Shown: piece after piece, positions 9,073-15,937 of the stretch | How positions within the stretch are numbered: the first letter of the stretch is position 1 | Layout of the letters: each line of letters begins with the position of its first letter | NCBI RefSeq assembly: GCF_015245355.1 | Contig: NZ_CP063311.1 | Location: 951,313-1,015,312 of the forward strand | Direction of reading: 5' to 3' | Length of the DNA stretch: 64,000 nt | Source of the DNA: Anabaenopsis elenkinii CCIBt3563 | Lineage (GTDB): Bacteria; Cyanobacteriota; Cyanobacteriia; Cyanobacteriales; Nostocaceae | Notes under the pieces: model-generated | The model's database searches: none | What the model was told of the DNA's origin: nothing | What the model saw: only the letters and a program-made list of their open reading frames with translations | Translations under genes and position numbers: made by a program

Positions 9073-11238
9073 TTAAGTACCAATAATACCGCCATCATTC
9101 TTGGTAATTACCACGGTAGCCGAACGGGGGCGACCAGATGGGCCATAACCTTGACTATGTGGCCACTTACTAACGCTATCAGGAGCAGCAGGAGTTGAAC
9201 CTTCCCCAGGGTGTTGAATATTAATAAACATGGTTCTGTGATCAGGTGTAGTAATTACACCGGTAACTTCACAGCGAGTTGGGCTGGTGAGGAAAAGCTT
9301 GACCTGTCTAGGACTATTAGGGTTAGCACATAACATGGTGTTACTACCAATGTTAACTAAATCCCCTTGACCATTACCGGAATGGTCAGTTTGAATCCAC
9401 AGACGACCATAATAGTCAAACCATAAACCATCTGGGGAACTAAAGTCATCACCGTTAATATCACCCACCAGATTAGGTTCAGTTCTTTGGCTATCACCAG
9501 CTTGAACAAAGATATCCCAGTTAAAGGTGGTAGCTGCAACGCTGCGTCCAGTCTCCCGCCAACGAATAATATGACCGTAACGGTTGTCCTGTCTGGGGTT
9601 AGCAGCATCCACAGGAGGACGAGCAGAACCTCCAGATGTTGTACCATCTGGATTATTCACCGATGCGGGTGTTGTACCGCGACGAGAGTTATTGGTTAAT
9701 GTGCAGTAAACTTCAACTTCATTAAATCCACGAATACGAGGACGCACAGCAACCCACTCTGGGCGATCCATCATGGTAGCGCCAACTCTATCCGCAGCCT
9801 GTCTGGTTTTAATCAGCACTTCTGCTTGGTTATTAAATCCATTTTCTGGTGTCAGTCCCCGTTGACCCCAAACTAGAGGTAGCCATTCACCAGTACCATT
9901 GTCATTGAACTTGGCAACGTAGAGAGTACCGTGGTCAAGGAGATCACGGTTATTGGCACGCACTTTAGTATCGTAGGTACGAGAGCAAACGAACTTATAG
10001 ATATATTCGTTCCGTTCGTCATCACCCATATAGTAAGCCAAGCGGTTGTTATCATCAACAACATACTGGGCGCTTTCATGTTTGAATCGACCCATGGAAG
10101 TACGCTTAACTGGCCTGCTGTTGGGTTCGTAGGGGTCAATTTCCACTACCCAGCCAAATAAATGGGGCTCTAGGGGGTTAGTGCTGGCGTTAAAACGTGG
10201 ATCAACTTCTGGCCATTTGTACCCGGAACTAGTGGGAATACCATAGCGGCTTTGTCCCGAAATGATTTCCAGCTTTTGATCAAGACCAGGAACAGATTCT
10301 ATATCGCCACTAGGATTAGCAAAATAAACGTTCCAGTTCTCTTCACAGGTGAGGTAAGTACCCCAGGGTGTAGCACCGTGGGCGCAGTTGTTGAGGGTAC
10401 CATAGGCAGTGAAACCATCATTCACCCCAATTTCAATTGATCCATTGGGTTGAATAGAGAATTTCTTAGACCTCATTAACGCATCGCCAGCCGCAGGCCC
10501 AGAAACGCGCATTTCTGTGTTTGCGGTGATGCGGCGACCATAGCGGGAATTGCGATCAACACTCCAACCACCGCCAAATCTATCCTTAGATATCTCTTGG
10601 ATGGATACACCATGAGCAGCCTGAGATTTTCTGGCTTTCTCAATAGTCATTACAGTATTACCATCGGGGTGCAGGATAGTTTCTTGGGTATACTCGTGGT
10701 TAACACAAAGTAATCCCTTATTATTGTAAGCCCGACCTTCTACAGGTACATCTAACCCCGATGTCCGGTTGTAATAGCTGCGTCCTGGTAGGGGGAAGAA
10801 GTGCATCCCGTCATGGTGCATCCCCACTTGTTTTTCTTGGGCTGCTGCACCTTGGGAAGCATCGGGTAGCCAATCAGGCGCACCAGGCATGATGGGGTCT
10901 CCCCAAGCCGACAAAATCCGCGCTGTGTAACCCGGGGGAACAGTGACTAAATCTTTTTCCAACAGTCCGGTTGCTGGGTTGCGGAGATTTGGTTCAATAC
11001 TTTGGAAGCCTATACCAGCAAAGCCAAGCCCAGCAGGTACTGTGGATGTGGAAGCAGTTGCTGTTTGCAGCAAGCCGCTGACGGTAGTATCACCCAAAAC
11101 TGCCAATATAGATGTACTAGCTGCTGTCACCACAAAGCGCCGGCGCTTCATGCTCACCCGTCCAATCACGTCGAGAATTGACTCATTACCGGATGGGTTG
11201 AGGGTTGTATTGTTCTTCGGATGAAGATGACCTTTCAT
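9073..11238 (-). CDS. phoX: Alkaline phosphatase PhoX (DUF839 family), Tat-exported
   Basis: Secreted phosphatase; known family members use calcium and iron rather than zinc. The 721 residues begin with a long N-region and a twin-arginine signal (KRRRFVVTAA at 31-40, hydrophobic stretch to about 60), which fits export of a folded metalloprotein. Family landmarks include GDDERNEYIYKFVC, CEENWNVYF, HGATPWGTYLTCEEN and a FSSPDGLWFDYYGRLWIQTD segment in the C-terminal half. It stands alone with its own terminator. About 206-235 bases upstream are three octamers at 11-bp spacing that look like a Pho box. With PhoA nearby the cell has both Zn- and Ca/Fe-type phosphatases. Confidence 0.95.
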   Translation of the reverse strand: MKGHLHPKNNTTLNPSGNESILDVIGRVSMKRRRFVVTAASTSILAVLGDTTVSGLLQTATASTSTVPAGLGFAGIGFQSIEPNLRNPATGLLEKDLVTVPPGYTARILSAWGDPIMPGAPDWLPDASQGAAAQEKQVGMHHDGMHFFPLPGRSYYNRTSGLDVPVEGRAYNNKGLLCVNHEYTQETILHPDGNTVMTIEKARKSQAAHGVSIQEISKDRFGGGWSVDRNSRYGRRITANTEMRVSGPAAGDALMRSKKFSIQPNGSIEIGVNDGFTAYGTLNNCAHGATPWGTYLTCEENWNVYFANPSGDIESVPGLDQKLEIISGQSRYGIPTSSGYKWPEVDPRFNASTNPLEPHLFGWVVEIDPYEPNSRPVKRTSMGRFKHESAQYVVDDNNRLAYYMGDDERNEYIYKFVCSRTYDTKVRANNRDLLDHGTLYVAKFNDNGTGEWLPLVWGQRGLTPENGFNNQAEVLIKTRQAADRVGATMMDRPEWVAVRPRIRGFNEVEVYCTLTNNSRRGTTPASVNNPDGTTSGGSARPPVDAANPRQDNRYGHIIRWRETGRSVAATTFNWDIFVQAGDSQRTEPNLVGDINGDDFSSPDGLWFDYYGRLWIQTDHSGNGQGDLVNIGSNTMLCANPNSPRQVKLFLTSPTRCEVTGVITTPDHRTMFINIQHPGEGSTPAAPDSVSKWPHSQGYGPSGRPRSATVVITKNDGGIIGT

Positions 11239-11824
11239 TTATACTTACTCTATGTAATCTTTACGACAAAATCTATCTAAATGATCACACCCAAACTGCA
11301 CTTAAGGGGGATAATCGCAATATCTATTAAGTGCTGTTTACTCTTGTGATAGCCGATTGCCCCTAAGTCAGGGAATATGAAAATCGGACATTATTGCTCA
11401 CTCAACATGAGCATCAATATTTTGTCCTCAATTTATGCAATAAAGATTAAAATATGGTTATAAGGCGATTAATTTAATCTTATTATGTAGATATCAATGA
11501 GAAATTTTTCTTTTAGTACTGAATTAAATCACTGGTATGACAGCAGAACAATTGTATCTATACGGTTTTAATATCAAGTATTACAGCCTTGTGAAGATTT
11601 TCCTGAGTTTATTGATATTTTCAGTTTATTGATACTAATTATCATTTAATTTTGAGGAATATAAATTTAATTTATTGATTCTGATATTGTCATTCAAGGT
11701 AATTGCTCAAAAAAATATATATAAAATATAAATCTATAAATAAATACTTAAATTATCGGCTCAAGTCCTAGAAATATACTTGATTTATTATTAAATATAT
11801 GCTTTGGATTAACTACACAGGAGG
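11239..11824. other. Intergenic region between divergent phoX and glycosyltransferase genes
   Basis: No gene seen. It holds promoters for both neighbours, the candidate Pho box at 11444-11473, and an imperfect inverted repeat (ACTTAAGGGG near 11302, GCCCCTAAGT near 11363). The right part is very AT-rich. Confidence 0.6.
11444..11473 (-). promoter_or_regulatory. Candidate Pho box upstream of phoX
   Basis: Plus-strand octamers AGATTAAA, TGGTTATA and CGATTAAT start at 11444, 11455 and 11466, an exact 11-bp period. The minus-strand reading is ATTAATCG, TATAACCA, TTTAATCT. The site is 206-235 bases upstream of the phoX start, much as the site at 4754-4794 is placed for its gene. The match to the consensus is imperfect. 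Confidence 0.4.
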
Positions 11825-12856
11825 ATGATCCCAACAGAATATGTAGTCTGTTGTTGTCTTATCCTGGAGATGGGTAATTCTGTTGTGGGTGAGACTGTGT
11901 TTTTCAGCGTTGTGATACCGACTTATAATCGTCAACCGATTCTAGAAAAGTGCCTGCGTGCTTTGGAGGTGCAGGAGTTGAGTCCCTCAAGTGCATACGA
12001 AGTTATTTTAGTAGATGATGGCTCTACTGATGGCACATTGGACTGGTTGAAAGCACATAAGGAAGAATTTCCCCATGTGCGATGGTTTGAGCAAGACCAC
12101 GCCGGACCCGCGGCGGCTCGAAATTTGGGGATTTCCCAAGCACGGGGAGATATCATAGTTTTTATTGATAGTGATTTGGTGGTGGTGAAGAATTTTCTGC
12201 AAGCCCATGGGGAGGCGCTGGTGCAGGGGCGCAAAAAACTAGGAAGCGATAGGGAAAGGCTACAGGAAGCAGATCGGTTTTTTACATACGGTGCAGTAAT
12301 TAATACTTGCAATTTCGATCAACCCACGGCTGAACCCTATAAAATCACAGATTTTTCTGCGGCTTTTTTTGCTACAGGTAACGTAGCTATCCCCAAACAT
12401 TGGTTAGAGAAGGCGGGAATGTTCGATAATAGCTTCCAACTGTATGGTTGGGAAGATTTAGAATTAGGTGTGAGACTGAAAAAATTGGGGCTAAAACTAA
12501 TTAAATGTCCTGCAGCAGTGGGCTATCATTGGCATCCACCATTTAACTTAGAACAAATTCCCCGTTTGATTGACCAAGAAATTCAACGCGGACGTATGGG
12601 AGTTTTATTTTATCAAAAGCATCCCTGTTGGGAAGTACGAATGATGATTCAAATGACCTGGTTACATCGTTTACTTTGGGGTATTCTCTCCCTGAATGGC
12701 TTACTAAATGAGCGGACTATGGCGCCTTTGTTGCGGTGGGTAATTAACTTAGGTAAACCTCAGTTAGCCTTAGAATTGGCGCGAATTTTCCTTAATTGGT
12801 ACAACGTCAAGGGAGTTTATGCCGCTTACGCTCAAGTCAGAAACCAACAAAATTAA
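11825..12856 (+). CDS. Family 2 glycosyltransferase
   Basis: GT-A fold enzyme transferring a sugar from a nucleotide donor. The N-terminal SVVIPTYNRQPILEKCLRAL and VDDGSTDGTLDWL motifs, the FIDSDLVV metal-binding region and a later YGWEDLELGVRLKKLG acceptor-side motif (GWED type) are all present, so it should be active. It has no membrane segment. Acceptor and product are unknown; envelope or exopolysaccharide synthesis is likely. The start is uncertain: AGGAGG sits directly before the ATG at 11825, too close for an ideal site, and a second ATG at 11870 (MGNSVVGE) fits the family start better. The gene precedes rpsB on the same strand but is probably separate from it. Confidence 0.88.
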   Translation: MIPTEYVVCCCLILEMGNSVVGETVFFSVVIPTYNRQPILEKCLRALEVQELSPSSAYEVILVDDGSTDGTLDWLKAHKEEFPHVRWFEQDHAGPAAARNLGISQARGDIIVFIDSDLVVVKNFLQAHGEALVQGRKKLGSDRERLQEADRFFTYGAVINTCNFDQPTAEPYKITDFSAAFFATGNVAIPKHWLEKAGMFDNSFQLYGWEDLELGVRLKKLGLKLIKCPAAVGYHWHPPFNLEQIPRLIDQEIQRGRMGVLFYQKHPCWEVRMMIQMTWLHRLLWGILSLNGLLNERTMAPLLRWVINLGKPQLALELARIFLNWYNVKGVYAAYAQVRNQQN

Positions 12857-12908
12857 ATTGAAATAGTACGGTGATTATGATACCCTAGAAAAGTTGTCTA
12901 ATCTCGCA

Positions 12909-12976
12909 CATCCAGTAATTCGGGTGTTTCCTCACCTGGGAAATACAACTGGATGGAGGTTGAACCCGAATAGGAG
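12909..12976 (+). promoter_or_regulatory. Structured rpsB leader, predicted H-type pseudoknot ending at the ribosome-binding site
   Basis: Two interlocked 8-bp perfect helices can be read: CATCCAGT (12909-12916) with ACTGGATG (12948-12955), and ATTCGGGT (12918-12925) with ACCCGAAT (12964-12971). A hairpin GTTTCC / GGAAAT (12926-12931 / 12939-12944) fits between them. The second helix ends one base before the Shine-Dalgarno GGAG (12973-12976), 10 bases upstream of the rpsB ATG. Feedback control of rpsB by S2 through a leader pseudoknot is established in gammaproteobacteria; here the same role is inferred from the pairing alone. Confidence 0.6.
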
Positions 12977-12985
12977 TAAAAAAAT

Positions 12986-13771
12986 ATGCCAGTAGTTTCA
13001 TTGGCTCAGATGATGGAGTCAGGGGTACATTTTGGGCATCAAACCCGGCGTTGGAACCCAAAAATGTCTCCCTACATTTATACTTCCCGCAATGGCGTAC
13101 ACATCATTGACTTGGTGCAAACTGCCCAGTTGATGGAAGATGCTTATAGCTATATGCGATCGCAGTCTGAACAAGGTAAGAAATTCCTGTTTGTTGGTAC
13201 AAAACGCCAAGCAGCTGGAATCGTTGCCCAAGAAGCAGCCCGTTGTGGCTCTTTCTACATTAATCAGCGTTGGTTGGGGGGAATGCTCACCAACTGGGCA
13301 ACCATCAAAACCAGAGCAGACCGTCTCAAAGACTTAGAACGCCGGGAAGAAAACGGCGCTCTAGATTTATTGCCTAAAAAAGAAGCTTCCATGTTACGTC
13401 GCGAAATGGCAAAGCTTCAGAAGTACCTAGGTGGGATTAAGAATATGCGCAAAGTACCCGATGTGGTGGTGATTGTAGACCAACGCCGGGAATATAACGC
13501 AGTTCAAGAATGCCAAAAACTGGGACTGCCCATTGTGTCTATGTTAGATACAAACTGCGACCCGGATGTAGTAGATATCCCCATACCAGCAAACGATGAT
13601 GCCATCAGATCAATTAAATTGATAGTAGGCAAATTGGCAGATGCAATTTATGAAGGTCGTCACGGTCAGCTAGAAAGTGACGACTACGAAGATGATGATG
13701 GTTCCGAGTATGATGATGAGGACTACGAAGAATACGAAGATGTTGACTCGTCCTCTGACGAAGAAGAATAA
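12986..13771 (+). CDS. rpsB: 30S ribosomal protein S2
   Basis: Small-subunit protein needed to recruit S1. The 261 residues begin with the conserved [19 protein letters not shown] and contain [19 protein letters not shown] and the [14 protein letters not shown] motif. The last 35 or so residues are an Asp/Glu/Ser/Tyr-rich acidic tail ([20 protein letters not shown]), longer than in E. coli S2. The gene is followed by tsf on the same strand, the usual rpsB-tsf pairing. The leader can form a pseudoknot that reaches the ribosome-binding site, so expression is probably controlled at translation. Confidence 0.98.
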   Translation: MPVVSLAQMMESGVHFGHQTRRWNPKMSPYIYTSRNGVHIIDLVQTAQLMEDAYSYMRSQSEQGKKFLFVGTKRQAAGIVAQEAARCGSFYINQRWLGGMLTNWATIKTRADRLKDLERREENGALDLLPKKEASMLRREMAKLQKYLGGIKNMRKVPDVVVIVDQRREYNAVQECQKLGLPIVSMLDTNCDPDVVDIPIPANDDAIRSIKLIVGKLADAIYEGRHGQLESDDYEDDDGSEYDDEDYEEYEDVDSSSDEEE

Positions 13772-13810
13772 TCATTAATCATCAGCACCTGGTGTTGCTG
13801 AGTCTTCAAA

Positions 13811-13851
13811 GGGGAGGAAACAAGTTAGGATTTCACAGCTTTTTCTTCCCC
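13811..13851 (+). other. Hairpin between rpsB and tsf
   Basis: GGGGAGGAA (13811-13819) can pair with TTCTTCCCC (13843-13851) with one G-U pair. There is no T run after it, so it is not a standard terminator; it may affect processing or the rpsB:tsf ratio. Confidence 0.3.
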
Positions 13852-13926
13852 AGCCCTGAGTAAGATAGAAATACTCAACACCCGTGAGGGATAACAACTC
13901 AAGGTAAAGTTAGGAATTAAGGCAAC

Positions 13927-14871
13927 ATGGCGGAAATATCGGCAAAACTTGTCCAAGAGCTACGCCAAAAAACTGGTGCGGGCATGATGGACTGTAAAAA
14001 AGCCCTCAAAGAAAATGAAGGCGACATAGAAAAATCTATAGAATGGCTGCGACAAAAAGGCATTGCTTCGGCGAGTAAGAAAAGCGATCGCATTGCGGCA
14101 GAAGGTCTAGTAGAGACCTACATTCAACCCAGTGGTAGAGTTGGTGTACTCATAGAAGTTAACTGCCAAACCGATTTCGTAGCCCGTAACGAAGCGTTTA
14201 AAGCTCTAGTGAAAAATCTAGCCGAGCAAGCAGCCACAGCTGATAGTGTAGAGTCTTTATTGACTCAGCCCTATCTGGAAGATCAAAGCATTACGGTAGA
14301 CCAGTTTATCAAGCAAACTATCGCCCAGCTGGGTGAAAATATCCAAGTACGTCGGTTTATCAATTTTGCCATCCCAGAAGATAAACAAGGTGTGGTAGAC
14401 AGCTACATTCACACTGGTGGTCGAGTAGGGGTTTTAGTAGAGCTTAACGCCGAAACCGATGCAGCAGCCAAGAATGAAGAGTTTCAAACATTAGCGAAGA
14501 ATGCTGCTATGCAGGTGGCTGCTTGTCCCAATGTTGAGTATGTCAGCATTGACGAAATCCCCGCCGAAATTGCTGAAAAAGAAAAGGCGATTGAAATGGG
14601 GCGGGATGATTTGGCTAATAAGCCCGATAACATCAAAGAGAAAATCGTTCAAGGTCGCATTGAGAAACGCCTCAAAGAAATGACTTTGTTGGATCAGCCT
14701 TTCATTCGCGATCAGGGTATTTCTGTGGAAGACTTAGTAAAACAAGTTAAAGGTAAGGTAGGGGAACCTATCAAGGTGAGTCGCTTTGTGCGCTACATCC
14801 TTGGTGAAGGTATTGAGAAGCAAGAAAGTAATTTTGCTGAAGAAGTTGCTGCACAAATGGGTTCTAAGTAA
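13927..14871 (+). CDS. tsf: Elongation factor Ts
   Basis: Nucleotide-exchange factor for EF-Tu in translation elongation. The 314 residues start with [27 protein letters not shown], including the TDVGIP-type EF-Tu contact region of the N-terminal domain. Two internal copies of the core subdomain are easy to see: [20 protein letters not shown] near residue 76 and [20 protein letters not shown] near residue 162, typical of full-length EF-Ts. The gene lies 155 bases after rpsB and is closed by a strong terminator, so rpsB-tsf form a unit, possibly with a second promoter in the gap. Confidence 0.98.
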   Translation: MAEISAKLVQELRQKTGAGMMDCKKALKENEGDIEKSIEWLRQKGIASASKKSDRIAAEGLVETYIQPSGRVGVLIEVNCQTDFVARNEAFKALVKNLAEQAATADSVESLLTQPYLEDQSITVDQFIKQTIAQLGENIQVRRFINFAIPEDKQGVVDSYIHTGGRVGVLVELNAETDAAAKNEEFQTLAKNAAMQVAACPNVEYVSIDEIPAEIAEKEKAIEMGRDDLANKPDNIKEKIVQGRIEKRLKEMTLLDQPFIRDQGISVEDLVKQVKGKVGEPIKVSRFVRYILGEGIEKQESNFAEEVAAQMGSK

Positions 14872-14920
14872 GTCTCTCGGTGGTTATGAGTTATTTTTAT
14901 AACTCTATGCTTGTATACTA

Positions 14921-14956
14921 ACAGGTCAGTGATAATTAACTGGCCTGTGTTTTTTT
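14921..14956 (+). terminator. Rho-independent terminator of rpsB-tsf
   Basis: 10-bp stem ACAGGTCAGT / ACTGGCCTGT (one G-U pair), 8-nt loop, followed by GTTTTTTT, 50 bases past the tsf stop. Confidence 0.85.
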
Positions 14957-15023
14957 AGGGTAGTGGTGGGTTGTTGAAATTAGAACAGATCTACACAGAT
15001 GAAGACAGATAAGTAAGGAAGAT

Positions 15024-15893
15024 ATGGCCAGAGCAATTGAGCTAATTGAACGGGATATTACAGCTTTACAAGAGGCTATCCGGGCGATCGCCAGGTCGCT
15101 CCAAAATGCTTATGCCAGTTATTGTCATAGTTTGGGGGCAGCTTGCACCAAGCAGTTGATTTTGGCAAGTTACTATCTATGTACTCAAGGGTATCCCGAA
15201 AAGTTTCTCAATTTATCCCTGAATCAGCGCCAAAAGTTGCAGCAAGGTATCCGCAATTTGGGTACCCAAGCCGCTGAGTTATTACGTTCTTATCTCCACG
15301 CTCAAGGGATGAGCACCGATGAAGTAGATGAACTAGATGAGGAAGTCAGGGAGATTTTATCTGAGTCATCAGACTTACCTATGAGCAATGTAACTAAAAA
15401 CAATTCTCCACCTGATTTATCCAACCCCATGGAAATATTAGAATGGCAAGAGGAGACAGAAGAATTCATCCAAGGTGTACTGAAAAATATCTCCCGTGAA
15501 ACTAATCTTTTATTACAAACATTTTGTATTATAACCGAAAAAATACCAGAACCTCTTTTAGAAGCAGCTGCGGCTGTTATGGAACCAACTGCCACTCTAT
15601 CCCTATCAGAAACATCCGCTCAGGTTATGCCGGGGCTACCCAACCTGTTAAACTTGGTGGTGGAAATTGAAAATGAACAAAGTCCAGAAGACTCCAAAAT
15701 CACCCAGGTGATGGCCATTAATCTCCGATTGGCAGAAATGGAATTTGCTGATGTAAAACTTTCATCTGACCGTAGACAAATTCGCCATATTTTAGTTCAA
15801 CTGCAGAAGGTAGCACGAGATTATCAAAAAAAGCAACGGGAGCGCTCAGTTGCTCAAGCTGAGTCTGCATGGCGCGCCAGTTGGTTTGAGTAG
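15024..15893 (+). CDS. Unknown protein upstream of recG, probably cyanobacterium-specific
   Basis: 289 residues, no recognised domain. The first 100 residues look helical (ELIERDITALQEAIRAIARSLQNAYASY, then LSLNQRQKLQQGIRNLG). The middle is acidic (DEVDELDEEVREILSESSD) and the end is again helical and basic (LVQLQKVARDYQKKQRERS). There is no signal peptide or membrane segment, so it is probably cytoplasmic. Residues 186-196 read MEPTATLSLSE, a peptide from a small dispersed DNA repeat that also occurs in the next gene, recG, and looks like an insertion. It ends 31 bases before recG on the same strand, so the two are probably co-transcribed. Confidence 0.8.
   Translation: MARAIELIERDITALQEAIRAIARSLQNAYASYCHSLGAACTKQLILASYYLCTQGYPEKFLNLSLNQRQKLQQGIRNLGTQAAELLRSYLHAQGMSTDEVDELDEEVREILSESSDLPMSNVTKNNSPPDLSNPMEILEWQEETEEFIQGVLKNISRETNLLLQTFCIITEKIPEPLLEAAAAVMEPTATLSLSETSAQVMPGLPNLLNLVVEIENEQSPEDSKITQVMAINLRLAEMEFADVKLSSDRRQIRHILVQLQKVARDYQKKQRERSVAQAESAWRASWFE
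15579..15612 (+). repeat. Small dispersed repeat copy inside the unknown gene upstream of recG
   Basis: ATGGAACCAACTGCCACT... then CTATCCCTATCAGAAA, read in frame as MEPTATLSLSE. It differs by a single base over 33 from the copy in recG at 16075-16107 and resembles the wider family found in this window. Confidence 0.8.
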
Positions 15894-15916
15894 AGATATT
15901 CCCATTCACCATTCCC

Positions 15917-15937
15917 AATGACCAATGACCAATGACC
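15917..15937 (+). repeat. Heptanucleotide repeat (AATGACC)3 at the recG start
   Basis: Three perfect copies of AATGACC. Each contributes an ATG (15918, 15925, 15932) in a different reading frame; only the second is in the recG frame. Short tandem heptamers of this kind are typical of heterocystous cyanobacteria. Confidence 0.9.
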
